Positions 24,490-34,922 of a DNA stretch of 64,000 bases are shown in pieces. Location: assembly GCA_938002085.1 (NCBI GenBank), contig CALLAT010000112.1, positions 1 to 64,000 on the forward strand. Reading direction: 5' to 3'. Position 1 is the stretch's first letter; each line of letters begins with the position of its first letter. Made by a program: the position numbers and the translations under genes. A model generated the notes under the pieces. The model searched no databases, was not told where the DNA came from, and saw nothing but the letters and a program-made list of their open reading frames with translations. The stretch is from an uncultured Pseudanabaenaceae cyanobacterium. Lineage in GTDB: Bacteria; Cyanobacteriota; Cyanobacteriia; PCC-9006; JAAUQQ01.

Positions 24490-26151
24490 CTAGAGAGCGA
24501 TCGGCTCTTGCCCTGAAACGACTGGCGCGATCGCCCTTAACTTCAAGTCAGGATGATCAGACAGCAATTGCCCCACATTCCAATCATTACGGAACAACAA
24601 AACCGGCCGATTCCAACTATCCTTCACCGTAAACGTATTGAAAATCCGCCCGATTTTCTCCAACGCCTCCCAGCCATCCTCAACCCAGCGCGCCACCTGA
24701 TAGGGCATCGGCTCCAGCCGCGTCTCCACCCCATACTCATTCTCCAACCGGAACTGCACCACCTCCAGCTGAAGCTGACCCACCGCCGCCAAAATCGGCT
24801 CCCGCTTCGCCTCATCCGTCGAATACATAATCTGAACCGCGCCTTCCTCCCGCAGCTCCGTCACACCCTTCTTAAAGGGCTTAAACTTCGACGGATTCGG
24901 ATTGCGCAAAATCGCAAAAATCTCTGGCGAAAAACAAGGAATCCCCTCATACTCCAGCTTCTTGCCGGTGTAAATCGTATCCCCGATCGCAAACATCCCC
25001 GGATTATTCAGACCAATCACATCCCCCGCATAGGCTTCCTCCACGGACTCCCGCCCCTGGGCAAACAGCTTTTGGGGCCGCGACAGCCGCACCGTCTTGC
25101 CCGTGCGAGCATGCTTCACCGCCATATCCTTCTCAAACTGGCCGGAGCAAACCCGAATAAAGGCCACCCGGTCTCGGTGTCTTGGGTCCATATTGGCTTG
25201 CAGCTTAAAGACAAAGCCGCTGAACTCCTCATAGTCCGGCGCAATTTCCCCCTGGGTGCTGGTATGGGCACCGGGCTTAAGGCCATATTCCATAAAGGCT
25301 TTAAGGAACAGCTCCACACCAAAATTGCTCATGGCACTGCCAAAGAACACGGGCGTTAGCTCCCCGGCATGGATGGCTTCCAGGTCAAATTCAGCGCCCA
25401 AGCCATCTAGCAGCTCAACCTCTTCCTTGAGTTGCTCATACAGCTCTTCTTCAATCAGCTCATCCAGCTCCGGCGCGCCCATGGGATAGACCGAGGTTTC
25501 TGCCTTGCCCTTGCCGTGGGTGCTGCGCACGAACAGGTGGACCAGCTTGGTGCGGCGATCATAGACCCCCGTGAAGCGATCGCCCGTCCCGATCGGCCAA
25601 TTCATCGGATAGGTCTGAAGCTCCAGCTCCTGCTCAATCTCATCCAGCAGCTCCAAAGGATCCCGCCCAGGTCGATCCAGCTTATTAAAGAACGTAAAAA
25701 TCGGAATCTTACGCATCCGGCAAACTTCAAATAGCTTGCGCGTCTGGGGCTCCAGGCCTTTGGCCGCGTCCTCCAGCATCACCGCATTATCCGCAGCGGC
25801 GAGGGTGCGATAGGTATCTTCACTAAAATCTTGGTGACCCGGCGTGTCCAGCAGATTGATCTTGACATCGCCATAGTCAAATTGCAGCACCGTTGAGGTA
25901 ATCGAGATACCCCGCTGTTGCTCCATCTCCATCCAGTCAGAGGTGGCCTGGCGCTGCGATCGCCGCGCCTTCACCGCACCGGCCTCCTGAATGGCCCCTC
26001 CATACAGCAACAGCTTCTCCGTCAGCGTCGTCTTACCCGCGTCAGGGTGGGAGATGATCGCAAAATTGCGACGCAGCTCGATTTCGTCTTTAAGGTGCTG
26101 GGGGAGGTTGTCGGCCATGGGGCAGTAAACGCGGGCGATAGAATCTGGCAT
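24490..26151 (-). CDS. prfC: Peptide chain release factor 3
   Basis: A GTPase that recycles RF1/RF2 from terminated ribosomes. It has the G1 motif [19 protein letters not shown]3 [15 protein letters not shown]4 [11 protein letters not shown] and elongation-factor-like domains after about residue 280. About 553 residues. The ATG at 26151 has GGAG five bases upstream; a GTG precedes it directly, and MADNLPQHL (26118) is the alternative start but lacks a binding site. It stands alone on its strand, next to the Uma2 gene by chance. Confidence 0.95.
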   Translation of the reverse strand: MPDSIARVYCPMADNLPQHLKDEIELRRNFAIISHPDAGKTTLTEKLLLYGGAIQEAGAVKARRSQRQATSDWMEMEQQRGISITSTVLQFDYGDVKINLLDTPGHQDFSEDTYRTLAAADNAVMLEDAAKGLEPQTRKLFEVCRMRKIPIFTFFNKLDRPGRDPLELLDEIEQELELQTYPMNWPIGTGDRFTGVYDRRTKLVHLFVRSTHGKGKAETSVYPMGAPELDELIEEELYEQLKEEVELLDGLGAEFDLEAIHAGELTPVFFGSAMSNFGVELFLKAFMEYGLKPGAHTSTQGEIAPDYEEFSGFVFKLQANMDPRHRDRVAFIRVCSGQFEKDMAVKHARTGKTVRLSRPQKLFAQGRESVEEAYAGDVIGLNNPGMFAIGDTIYTGKKLEYEGIPCFSPEIFAILRNPNPSKFKPFKKGVTELREEGAVQIMYSTDEAKREPILAAVGQLQLEVVQFRLENEYGVETRLEPMPYQVARWVEDGWEALEKIGRIFNTFTVKDSWNRPVLLFRNDWNVGQLLSDHPDLKLRAIAPVVSGQEPIAL

Positions 26152-26220
26152 CACTCCAGTGAAGTCATGCGCTTAACCATTCTAGGCGCTTAGCTCCCGA
26201 CTCATGCGGTGAGTGCGGCG

Positions 26221-26286
26221 AGACACCGGGTGTTTTCTTCGAGCTCCTAAGCTTGCCCAGAGAATTAGCGTAAACACCCGGTGTCT
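26221..26286. promoter_or_regulatory. Twin palindromic inverted repeats upstream of the NACHT/pentapeptide gene
   Basis: AGACACCGGGTGTTT (26221-26235) and AAACACCCGGTGTCT (26272-26286) are perfect 15-bp inverted repeats 36 bp apart. Each arm is itself a hyphenated dyad, ACACC-S-GGTGT, so they can also be read as two copies of an 11-bp operator. They lie between the divergent prfC and the gene at 26386, 100 bp upstream of the latter. Confidence 0.6.
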
Positions 26287-26385
26287 TGAACGCGATGTGA
26301 ACTCAGGAAGCTGCTGCGACTCTATGGCTTCAAATGGGCAACCTGGGAAGAAGCGGTCTCTATTCGCGCTCAGGCTAGCAGCAGC

Positions 26386-29300
26386 ATGTCTACCCGGATC
26401 TGGAAATTTCTCACGACGGATATCAAGGGCCTGATCACGGGTGAACCCTTACCTGCCGGGTTTGACGCGGCAGAAACGGTGCTGCGCCTCGCGACAAAGC
26501 TCGCCGAAGAAGGCCCGAAGTCCCAAGAGCTGGGCCCCATCGTCGGGCAAATCACTTCGCTCCTCGACGTACTCAACCTGCCCCTGGGCAAGTTTGTGCA
26601 GGTCAGCCTGCCCTTCGAAGAAATTGCTGGGGACTTACTGGAATTTTACCGCGACAAAACCCAAGAAGAGCCTGGCCTAGGGCCTTGTATTTCTCTGCTC
26701 AGTCAGGCGGCGTACCTAGAGAGCGTCAAAACCATTTTGGCGAGCCCCAAGCTGGCCCCTTGGCTCAAGAAAGTCGGCCAGGAGCCCGTTTCTCCCCGCG
26801 TTGCCGAAGCCCTGTTGCACATTGGAGAGCTGACGTTTTCTGATGAGACGCTACGCCTTGCCGTCATCGACTTTTCCAGTTCGGATCTGGCGAAGGTCTT
26901 TAATCCCATCTTTGCGGCGCGGTTGACCCAGCTGGGGCTGAAGCGGGAAGCAGCTGTGGCGATCGCCCAGCGCGCCTCCCTCCTCACTGACCAGCGCATG
27001 CGCGCTCCCCTCAACAATTCTGGCGAGCGCGTTCAACGCCTGATCGAGTGGTATCGCATTGGTGGCAAAGCAGCCCTGCGCAAGTACCTCAGCATCGACA
27101 GCTATCTCGAAGCAGAAATCCGCCCCCCCGCCGAAGCCAAACCCACTCCCGAGGCCTTCTCCCTCAAAGAACTCTTCGTTCCTCCTCAAGCCCGTCCTCT
27201 CACCTCTGCCGGTGACCCAGTGGTGGGAGCTGCTCAGTTCTCTCTCCAGCAATGGTTGCACCAGTGGCTGGAAGATCCCCTGCGCAACGACAAAGTTCTG
27301 TTTATTGAAGGGGAAGCGGGCCGAGGCAAAACCACCTTCTGCCAGATGTTTGCTGACTGGGCTCGCATTCACCTTCATCCCGCTTGGACCCCCGTGGTCA
27401 TTCGGGTGAGCGAGGTGCCGCCCCTCAACGAGCAGGACTTTGATGTATGGCTGAGTGACGCGATTTCCCAAGATTTTTCACTTTCCGACCCCAATTGGAT
27501 TGGGGCAGCCAATGTTCGCTTCCTGTTTATGATCGACGGGATTGAAACCCTCGGTTTGGACCGTCGCCCCGCTGCGGTGTTGGAAAAGTTCTTAGCCCAG
27601 GTGGGGCAGTTCCAGCAGCATTGCGCCAGCTATTTGGAGCGGGAGCATCGCATTGTGGTGACGGGGCGATCGCTCTCTCTTCTCGACCGCAGCCTCAACA
27701 TTCCCGACAACATCGATCGCCTGGAAATCTTGCCCCTCGATGGCGAACTCCAAGAAAGCTGGCTCCAGCAACTGGCCCAACGCGTCGGCTTCCGGCCCGA
27801 GCAATTCCAGGCCTTCCTCGGTGATCCGGCCCTGCCCGATTGCATCAGAGAACTGAGCCGTGAGCCTCTGTTTCTGGGTCTCATTGCCGACATGGTTTAC
27901 CACGGCGCGATGGACCTGAGCCGTTTTGCAGGCTGTAGCGATGCAGCGGCCAAGGTGATGTTTTACAGCAACCTGTTGGACTGGGTGCTGAAGCAGAATC
28001 CTGAACTCACTGCCACTCAACTGCGGGCTGTCCTTCGCCAAGCTGGCCTTTGTAGCGTTCAGCTGGGCACAGAAACGGTCCCCCTCAGTGCCATCCAAGA
28101 GCGACTCCAACGCCACCACAGCACCCGTTCCATTGGTCTACCAGAAGGACTGGTGGTTCGGCCTCCTGCCATGCCACTGCCCATTGCTCGCGTTCAGGCT
28201 GCCTTGCCCACTCGCCATGGCGCAACCCTTTGCATTAGCCACCGTAGCTTTGGCCAGTTTCTTTATGCAGAACAGTTGCGGGTGGGACTTGAAAGCTGGG
28301 CCAAGCTGCGCAAGCCCGGCACTCAAACCGCAGCAGTGGATTGGGAAATTTATGACTTGCTAGGCTATGGCGGCCTCACCCAGGAAATTGTTCAGTTCCT
28401 GCTCGTCATGCTGAATCAGAGCAAAACCTTTGAGCCAGAAGCCCTGTTCCATCGCCTCCAGGACTTCTACTTACGCTGGTCCACCGGAGCCATGATCGAC
28501 GAGGAACCGCCGACGCTGCCCCAGCGAAAGATGCAAAGGTTGCGTCGGCAACAACAATATCGTGAGCGTCCCCTGGGTCAACGTCAGGTGGATGCCTACA
28601 CCGGCCTGAACGTGATGATTTTGCTTCTGGAGTTAAATCGCTATGCCCGCCATCGCGACGACCTCAAGCAGAAAATTATTTTCTATCCCAACGGCCGTAG
28701 TAATTTGGCTCGCCAGCGTCAGCGACTACTCCACATCAGCCACTACAGCGAATGCATCGGCACAGGAGCGTTTGGGGAAATTGTTGGCCCCTTCCTCAGC
28801 AATGTTCACCTGGGCGGCAGTGACTTGCGTGGACTTAAGCTGCGGGGCGTGGACCTAAGCGGCACAGACCTAAGCGGCTGCAATCTCAGTGGGGCAGACC
28901 TACGCGGTGCAGACCTCAGTGGGGCTGATTTGAGTGGAGCCAACCTGGGCGGAGCAGACTTTAGCGGGGCGAATTTGCGGCGGGTTTCTCTCAGTCGCGC
29001 TCTGATGACCGGGGCTCACTTGGTGGGAGCTTTCCTCAGCAACGCCGATATGATTGGCACCTTGCTCCATGGAGCAGACTTGAGCCGTGCCGACTTAAGC
29101 TTGGCCGATTTGAGCCTAGCCGACTTGCGAGGCACAACGCTCAATCAAGCTGATCTGAGCCTGGCTGACTTGCGCAGCGCCAATCTTGCCAGCGCCTTAC
29201 TCCATGGCGCAATCCTCAACCGCGCCTCATTTAGCAGTGCAGATCTACGCCAAGCAGGTCTGACTGAGGCCAACCTCAGCCTGGCTGACCTCAGCAATGC

Positions 29301-29541
29301 TGATCTCCGTCTCGCAGAGCTCAATGGAGCCAACCTCAGCTTGGCTGACCTCAGTGGTTCCAAGCTGAGTGGTGCCATCCTGAACCGCGCTGACCTCAGC
29401 GGAGCTGACCTCAACCGCAGCAGCTTGGATGGCATTGAGTGGGATAGTGAAACCCAGCTTGAAGGGATTCGAGGACTGGATACTTGTCGAGGATTACCTG
29501 ACGATTTGCAGGTTCAGCTGAGCAGTGCTGCCGCATCCTGA
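26386..29541 (+). CDS. NACHT-like STAND NTPase with C-terminal pentapeptide repeats
   Basis: 1051 residues. A helical N-terminal domain (about 1-240) begins MSTRIWKFLTTDIKGLI. The NTPase has a Walker A at EGEAGRGKTTF (Lys315) and a NACHT-like Walker B FLFMIDGIETL (Asp384). A helical region follows (about 500-800). Residues from about 806 to 1015 are some 40 pentapeptide repeats of the A(D/N)LSG type, folding as a right-handed beta helix. Such proteins are widespread in filamentous cyanobacteria. NACHT proteins in bacteria include antiphage sensors, so a role in defence is possible, but there is no recognisable effector domain. It is preceded by twin palindromes and stands alone. Confidence 0.88.
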   Translation: MSTRIWKFLTTDIKGLITGEPLPAGFDAAETVLRLATKLAEEGPKSQELGPIVGQITSLLDVLNLPLGKFVQVSLPFEEIAGDLLEFYRDKTQEEPGLGPCISLLSQAAYLESVKTILASPKLAPWLKKVGQEPVSPRVAEALLHIGELTFSDETLRLAVIDFSSSDLAKVFNPIFAARLTQLGLKREAAVAIAQRASLLTDQRMRAPLNNSGERVQRLIEWYRIGGKAALRKYLSIDSYLEAEIRPPAEAKPTPEAFSLKELFVPPQARPLTSAGDPVVGAAQFSLQQWLHQWLEDPLRNDKVLFIEGEAGRGKTTFCQMFADWARIHLHPAWTPVVIRVSEVPPLNEQDFDVWLSDAISQDFSLSDPNWIGAANVRFLFMIDGIETLGLDRRPAAVLEKFLAQVGQFQQHCASYLEREHRIVVTGRSLSLLDRSLNIPDNIDRLEILPLDGELQESWLQQLAQRVGFRPEQFQAFLGDPALPDCIRELSREPLFLGLIADMVYHGAMDLSRFAGCSDAAAKVMFYSNLLDWVLKQNPELTATQLRAVLRQAGLCSVQLGTETVPLSAIQERLQRHHSTRSIGLPEGLVVRPPAMPLPIARVQAALPTRHGATLCISHRSFGQFLYAEQLRVGLESWAKLRKPGTQTAAVDWEIYDLLGYGGLTQEIVQFLLVMLNQSKTFEPEALFHRLQDFYLRWSTGAMIDEEPPTLPQRKMQRLRRQQQYRERPLGQRQVDAYTGLNVMILLLELNRYARHRDDLKQKIIFYPNGRSNLARQRQRLLHISHYSECIGTGAFGEIVGPFLSNVHLGGSDLRGLKLRGVDLSGTDLSGCNLSGADLRGADLSGADLSGANLGGADFSGANLRRVSLSRALMTGAHLVGAFLSNADMIGTLLHGADLSRADLSLADLSLADLRGTTLNQADLSLADLRSANLASALLHGAILNRASFSSADLRQAGLTEANLSLADLSNADLRLAELNGANLSLADLSGSKLSGAILNRADLSGADLNRSSLDGIEWDSETQLEGIRGLDTCRGLPDDLQVQLSSAAAS

Positions 29542-29621
29542 GGCCCAAGGCAACTGAGAACATGGCATTTCATGCCCCTGTTGGACATCAGGCCTGACTT
29601 CATGGCTATTCCTTGCCTGGT

Positions 29622-30488
29622 TTAGGCCTGCTGTTTGCGTCCGCTAATTAACCCATAGGTAATCGTTCCATCAGCCAGCCCCTTACGCATGGGCTCTAAA
29701 GCAAAAGCCCCACGCAGCGTGGTCCAACCACTGGTGAGTAAACCCACTAAGGCTTGGGGGTTAATTGCAGAGTCGATCACCACATCCCAGAAGGGAGAGA
29801 CGGCTTGGGACCAATCCGCGCTACGAACCCCTTCCAAGGGTAAAGCCTTGGCAATCTCCTCATATTCTGCCAATGAAATGACATAGGGCAGATGGAATAG
29901 GTCATAGACTTGCTTGAGCAACTGAGTCTCTTGGGCACTCAACCCAGGAGGCGCATTGCGATGGCACCAAGTTGCCATCATCAGCCGTCCACCCGGCCTC
30001 AAGACTCGACAGCATTCCGCTAAAAATTGCTGCTTATCGGGCATATGTTCCCCGCTTTCTAGCGACCAAACTAGGTCAAAGCTGTTGTCGGCGAAGGGCA
30101 TCTCTAGGGCATTGGCCACCTGGAAATTGGCCTTATAGGCAATGCCTGCCGCCGCTGCTCTCTGCCGGGCACGCTGGGCCTGTTTGGGGCTGAGGGTAAT
30201 GCCCGTGGCATTGGCATTGAACTGGCGAGCTAAATGCAGCGTGCTTCCCCCAATGCCGCAGCCTACATCCAGAATGTCCGTCGCCTGATCAACATCTGTC
30301 CATTTCAGCAATTCCTCAATCAGGTCAATCTGAGCCTGGCGACGCTCCTTCTTGAGGCTGCCATCTGCACCGTAGTAGCCATGGTGCATGTGCTCTCCCC
30401 AGACTGATTCCCATAATCCTGATGAGGCATCGTAGAAGTCCTGGATGCGTCGATATAGATCAGCTTGGAGAGAAGAAGTGGTGGTCAT
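29622..30488 (-). CDS. SAM-dependent methyltransferase, gamma-tocopherol methyltransferase-like
   Basis: 288 residues, class I SAM fold. Motif I is ILDVGCGIGGSTLHLA; other landmarks are FYDASSGLWESVWGEHMHHGYYG in two parts, DLVWSLESGEHMPDK and RLMMATWCHR. This N-terminal WGEHMHHGYYG and the SLESGEHM motif match Synechocystis tocopherol methyltransferase (Slr0089) and related sterol/ubiquinone-type enzymes. It probably methylates gamma-tocopherol or a related quinol at the thylakoid. It is divergent from ruvC and convergent with the NACHT gene. Confidence 0.83.
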   Translation of the reverse strand: MTTTSSLQADLYRRIQDFYDASSGLWESVWGEHMHHGYYGADGSLKKERRQAQIDLIEELLKWTDVDQATDILDVGCGIGGSTLHLARQFNANATGITLSPKQAQRARQRAAAAGIAYKANFQVANALEMPFADNSFDLVWSLESGEHMPDKQQFLAECCRVLRPGGRLMMATWCHRNAPPGLSAQETQLLKQVYDLFHLPYVISLAEYEEIAKALPLEGVRSADWSQAVSPFWDVVIDSAINPQALVGLLTSGWTTLRGAFALEPMRKGLADGTITYGLISGRKQQA

Positions 30489-30709
30489 GGGGCGATCGCA
30501 ATGCCTGGCTGGGGTCTTGCTTCAGCCTAGCAACGGTCATTCTGCCCCGGTCCGCTTGTAACGGGTTTGCAGTGCTTTGTCTTGAACAGCAAGGTTTAGC
30601 CGAAACTTAGCGGTGCAGACAGTTTCCAGTCTCAATAAAATACTGCGTGATCAATACAAACGATCTATGATTGGCTAGTTCTCACCCATTGAGCAGTTGC
30701 GCGATCGCC

Positions 30710-31210
30710 ATGGAACTGGAAGTCATCGACTTTGAAGGCAAGGTAGTGTTGGGCATTGACCCAGCGATCGCTTCCATCGGCTACGCAGCCATTTGTGATG
30801 AGACTGTGCTGGATTATGGGGTGATCAAGACTGACTCCAAAACCAACCTTTCTGTCAGGCTACGACAAATCTATGACGACGTTTGTGAGCTTTGCAGCAT
30901 CGTCAAACCCGATGCTGTGGCCTTGGAGATGCCTTTCTTCAATCGCGAGAACACCAATGCCAACAAGGTGTTGCGGGCGCTGGGCATTATTCAGATGGCT
31001 CTGGGGGATTGTGGCTTGCAAGAGCCAATCTTTTTGCACCAGTCCCAGGTGAAGTCGTCGGTGGCTCAGTATGGGGCGAGCAAGGCGGAGATTCAGGAGT
31101 CAGTGGCGTTTTTGTTCAAGCTGGATAAGATCCCAAAGCCTGATGATGCTGCGGATGCCTTGGCGATCGCCTACGCTGCCCAGATGGGCGTTCGCGCCAA
31201 TGTGAAGTAA
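30710..31210 (+). CDS. ruvC: Crossover junction endodeoxyribonuclease RuvC
   Basis: A Holliday junction resolvase of 166 residues from the ATG at 30710 (an in-frame TTG at 30671 is a weaker start). The RNase H fold carries the acidic set Asp17 (LGIDPAI), Glu73 (ALEMPFF) and Asp146/Asp149 (KPDDAADALAIA). It cuts four-way junctions made by RecA and RuvAB. No ruvA or ruvB is nearby, as is usual in cyanobacteria. The HIP1 octamer GCGATCGC lies directly before the start codon. Confidence 0.93.
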   Translation: MELEVIDFEGKVVLGIDPAIASIGYAAICDETVLDYGVIKTDSKTNLSVRLRQIYDDVCELCSIVKPDAVALEMPFFNRENTNANKVLRALGIIQMALGDCGLQEPIFLHQSQVKSSVAQYGASKAEIQESVAFLFKLDKIPKPDDAADALAIAYAAQMGVRANVK

Positions 31211-31634
31211 CAGGTGGAGGCGATCGCACCTGTCTGCCTTGCTAATGGGCTAGCCCGAGTACTGTCTGCTGCACGTAAGGGTGAGCATTTCTCAAGCTGC
31301 TGAGTTCAAGTCAAGCGATGGTGCCACGGTCTTACTTAGGCGGATCGCACGTAAAGCCTAGACCGACTGTAAACATATCCTTAGGGCTTGGGTAAGCTCT
31401 GAGACAAAGCATATTTTGATGCTTCTCTCTCCAAAATAATGGGGTGAATAAAAATTTAGGGTAGGTTAACTACCTTTTGCTTGCTCCTGACGTATCCTAT
31501 CGTGATGTCTCTTTTGCTTCATCACACTCGATATCGTTGCTTGAGCCCTGTCTGCGATAGAAGTTGATAAATATTGAAGTTACTGCCTGCTCATCCCGAA
31601 TATCTGAATTTTCTATGTCTTAACTAACGCTTCT
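31211..31634. other. 424-bp gap between ruvC and a glycosyltransferase
   Basis: No gene, strong hairpin or repeat seen. It probably carries the promoter of the glycosyltransferase gene at 31635. Confidence 0.5.
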
Positions 31635-32621
31635 ATGACTCCAGCCATCTCCGTTATCGTGCCATGTTTTAACTCCGGCGAAACTATCACTGAGACACTC
31701 ACTTCTGTTTTCGAACAGACCTGGAGGGATTTTGAACTGATCGTTGTCAATTCAGGCTCCTCAGACAATACGAATTTGATGCTTGAGGCATTTGATGATC
31801 CTCGACTTCAGATTGTCAACGCTCCTCCTGGGAATGTCGCACTTAACCGCAATCGTGGTTTGGCTATTGCGTGTGCTCCGCTTGTCACGTTCTTAGATGC
31901 TGATGATTTGTGGAGTCAGGATAAGCTTGAAGCTCAATATCAAGCCTTGAATGCAGACCCTGATGCTTCCGTCTGCTATAGCTGGACCGATTGTATTGAT
32001 GACAATGGCAGATTTCTATTTGCTGCGAGTCATGCTAGTTGGGAGGGGGATGTTCGCGAGAAATTATTGCTGTCTAATTTCGTCGCGAGTGGCTCTAACT
32101 TCATGGCTCGCACAGATGTGGTTCGTGCTATCCAAGGGTTTGATGACTCGCTTTCGAATTGCCAGGATTTTGATATTTGTATACGCCTGGCTGAGGAATG
32201 TAAGTTTGTTGCTGTTGAGCGCACTCAGATATTTTACCGCTTGCGAGAACAGTCGATGTCTCGAGATTTGCGGGGACTGGAGAAGTCAAAGCTTAAAATC
32301 CTGAAAGATTTTTTCAGTCGCCACCCCAGTCAGGAATTTGAACATATAAAGTCCAAGAGTTACTCCAATTTCTATCTTTTTCTCAGTTTGAAGGCTCTCG
32401 CTGTCCCCCATTCTCAATGCAAACTATCGCTTCAATACCTTTTTCAAAGCATCCAGTGGCAACCTGTGGCAATCTGGAAGCTAAATAGCTACACAACCTT
32501 AATCCGAGCGGCAATGGGTATTGTGCTTGGAGAGAACTTGAATACAGTATTGGTTCGCGGGCTTAAAAACTATAAGTCAAATACTCGGGAGCTGTTGGTC
32601 ACACTCCGTCGTGCAGATTGA
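31635..32621 (+). CDS. Family 2 glycosyltransferase
   Basis: 328 residues. The GT-A fold begins ISVIVPCFNSGETITETLTSVFEQTWRDFELIVVNSGSSDNT in parts, with the DXD-like LDADDLW at about 90-96 that binds the nucleotide-sugar. No membrane helix, so probably cytoplasmic or peripheral. The C-terminal third is not recognisable. Likely to act on cell-surface or exopolysaccharide glycans. It faces a second family 2 enzyme at 32839 across 217 bp (convergent). Confidence 0.87.
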   Translation: MTPAISVIVPCFNSGETITETLTSVFEQTWRDFELIVVNSGSSDNTNLMLEAFDDPRLQIVNAPPGNVALNRNRGLAIACAPLVTFLDADDLWSQDKLEAQYQALNADPDASVCYSWTDCIDDNGRFLFAASHASWEGDVREKLLLSNFVASGSNFMARTDVVRAIQGFDDSLSNCQDFDICIRLAEECKFVAVERTQIFYRLREQSMSRDLRGLEKSKLKILKDFFSRHPSQEFEHIKSKSYSNFYLFLSLKALAVPHSQCKLSLQYLFQSIQWQPVAIWKLNSYTTLIRAAMGIVLGENLNTVLVRGLKNYKSNTRELLVTLRRAD

Positions 32622-32838
32622 ATAGCATCTTGGCTTAGAGGGGGTCTTTGCTCTTGTGGAGATTCGACTGGGCTAAGTTTGAGGGCTACTGCTCGATAGA
32701 GCGTTAAAAGCCTCTTTCTTCTTGTTCATCGTGGCTTGGAATAACCCCTCGTAAGACTTACTCCTTTGTTGTTGTGCAGATCTTCAATGGTTTGATGGGC
32801 GATTGATTAGAACGTAGCAATTAAATCTCTATTAATAA

Positions 32839-33771
32839 TTAATGGCTTTCCTTCATCACCCTAAAGTATGCATTCGCCTTCTCAAAGGCAATCAGGTACC
32901 TGAATCCTAGAACAGCTAGCGCTGCTCTTAATTTGAGCCAGGGCTTCTGCGTTGGGATGCGCAAAATTGCTTTGAGAGGAGGTTTTAAGTCGGAGGATAA
33001 AGCCGTTATGAACTCAAGAACATTATGCTTACGTGTTCTAAGCATTGCATTGCCTCTCGCGGTGCGAGTGACCTTAGTATAAAACTCGTGAAAGGAAGCT
33101 CTCGCAGGATGTTGAACTTGAGCCTCAGATGCATACAGTTGCTGGTAGCCAGCCATAAATACCCTCTGGCCCCATTCTTTGTCTCCCCCAGACTTTAAGG
33201 TCGAGTCGAAGCAACCCACCGTACTGATAATGTGTTTGAAGGTAAACATGTTGGCAGTTACGCCAAAGTGGGAATCCCGTAAGTAGTACTTCTGCTGTAA
33301 ATGCATGACGCTATCACATAGCTCAATCACATTGGGACAGTTAGGGTTATGAAAAGAGAATTGGATGTTACCAGCAACTAGACCGCAATTGGGAATGCTG
33401 GTTAAGGCTTTTACGCCTTCTTCAATCCAAGTCTTTGCTGGAATGCAGTCAGCATCTGTAAAGGCGATTATTTGACCCTTGGCAGCAGAAAAACCAGCAT
33501 TCCTCGCATTGTAAGAGCCTGCTTGGGGTTCTTGTAGAGTACGTACCCGGGGAAAGGGAGCTGTGACCGCCTCAATGTCCTCTGTAGAACCATTGTCAAT
33601 CACAATAATTTCATAGCTGCGATTTGGATAGCTCTGTTGCTCAAGTGCTGTCAAGCAATGGCGTAAGTGTGAGGAGCTATTCAGAACCGGAATAATGACA
33701 GAGACAAATTTCTCTGGCTTAGAGATATCTACCTGCTTCCCAAGGAATGACGTGATTGGTGGCATTGTCAT
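32839..33771 (-). CDS. Family 2 glycosyltransferase
   Basis: 310 residues, GT-A fold: FVSVIIPVLNSSSHLRHCLTALEQQ in parts, EIIVIDNGSTEDIE, and the metal-binding AFTDADCIP near residue 110. A family-typical acidic tail region GGDKEWGQRVFMAGYQ follows. No membrane anchor beyond a weak C-terminal hydrophobic stretch. Probably a surface polysaccharide or glycolipid enzyme. More than 1 kb of non-coding DNA lies upstream. Confidence 0.87.
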   Translation of the reverse strand: MTMPPITSFLGKQVDISKPEKFVSVIIPVLNSSSHLRHCLTALEQQSYPNRSYEIIVIDNGSTEDIEAVTAPFPRVRTLQEPQAGSYNARNAGFSAAKGQIIAFTDADCIPAKTWIEEGVKALTSIPNCGLVAGNIQFSFHNPNCPNVIELCDSVMHLQQKYYLRDSHFGVTANMFTFKHIISTVGCFDSTLKSGGDKEWGQRVFMAGYQQLYASEAQVQHPARASFHEFYTKVTRTARGNAMLRTRKHNVLEFITALSSDLKPPLKAILRIPTQKPWLKLRAALAVLGFRYLIAFEKANAYFRVMKESH

Positions 33772-34849
33772 TTGCTTAGACCCAAGATGCGTTGAAAATG
33801 ATATTTGTGGCGAGCCCTGGTATTAAGTACTCCGTGACATGAGTCACTGGATTTGTTTGCAATAGAGGGAAAATCACCTCTTGTGAAAACTCCCGCACCG
33901 GCTATTTCGACAGCATTATGGATCATTAGCAATAGTTACTATCGCCTGTCTCATGAACCCCATGAATCCGCTATATTACGTATTCTCGCTGGAAATTGGT
34001 CACCAGCCCCTAAAGGGATTTAGAAATTTTTATACACCCTTCTGTCTTGATAATTCCCATTGGAATAAGTGGCTAACTCCGAACTCCTTGCTAGGCTTGT
34101 GGTTGTAGGAAATTTTGTCTGGTAAGAGGGCAATATTGTCTCCGCAGAGTCTATATCTATTCTCGTTCCTTAATAGTATGACGTGCATTTCTGAATTGAT
34201 GTTTCGATAGGTCTAAAATTAGAATAATAAGCAGATACCCCTATCTTTCCTGACAGTTTAGAGAGCTCTTTCTCTCCATTCTGGAGCCTTGACCTAGAGA
34301 GAATTGGGGGGAACTTTGTGTTCGTCTTTCGCTTTTCTGCTGCACGATTAGCCTATGCGCCGCCTGTAAGCTATTGCGGCAGGTGATTGAGGTTTGTACT
34401 GAAGCGGAGGCTGCGTCACTTAATTTTTCCCATCCTCATCAATGTTGTCGGAGGGCTCTGCTCCTTGAAAATTACCCATTGGGATTAGGACTATGCTTTA
34501 GCCTCGGCATCAATGTTCTCTGAACTATTGAGTGGGCACTTGCAACTGTGGCTGCCGCACTTCTGTCGGTGGCTCTACTGGCTGTGGCGAGAGATTTTGA
34601 TTCCACGGGTTACAGAACATCTCTGACCATGCTGGAACGGTGTATTGCCGGAGGTGTGATACACCGTGAGGCCGGAGAGCTGGCTGGCTGGGGAGCATGG
34701 CCTAAAAGAAGGCAGACAGAGGGCGACAGATAAAGAGGGGCATTGGAAGAGATTGCAGGCGGTCGTGAGGCCTGCACAGATGATGATTTGGGCTGTGAAG
34801 GCCTGGATGTTGGCCATTCCGATTGTGGCTAGGCTTTGATGGTGGCTGA
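33772..34849. other. Gene-free stretch of about 1.1 kb
   Basis: No convincing gene. A Trp-rich 37-codon frame (34513-34626) and a 61-codon frame (34548-34733) have no ribosome binding site or recognisable pattern. It may hold a decayed gene of the surface-polysaccharide cluster or an unrecognised RNA. Confidence 0.5.
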
Positions 34850-34896
34850 GATAGAAAGAGGCCCGGTGCTCCATGAGCACCGGGCCTCTTTCTATC
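34850..34896. terminator. 22-bp perfect terminator hairpin after the ABC-F gene
   Basis: A perfect 22-bp stem (arms 34850-34871 and 34875-34896) with a 3-nt loop. It begins GATAGAAAGAGGCCCGG and ends CCTCTTTCTATC. It lies 27 bp beyond the ABC-F stop and is symmetric, so it would work in either direction. Confidence 0.88.
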
Positions 34897-34922
34897 GCTA
34901 ACAGTGACTAATGCGGCAAAGC

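Noticed and set aside
24553..25734. Long plus-strand frames across prfC (up to 268 codons)
   Set aside because: They are antisense to a complete, well-conserved release factor gene; their composition is that of reversed GC-rich codons.
34513..34733. A 37-codon Trp-rich frame and an overlapping 61-codon frame in the gap upstream of the ABC-F terminator
   Set aside because: No ribosome binding site, no recognisable pattern and two frames competing for the same DNA; random frames are more likely.
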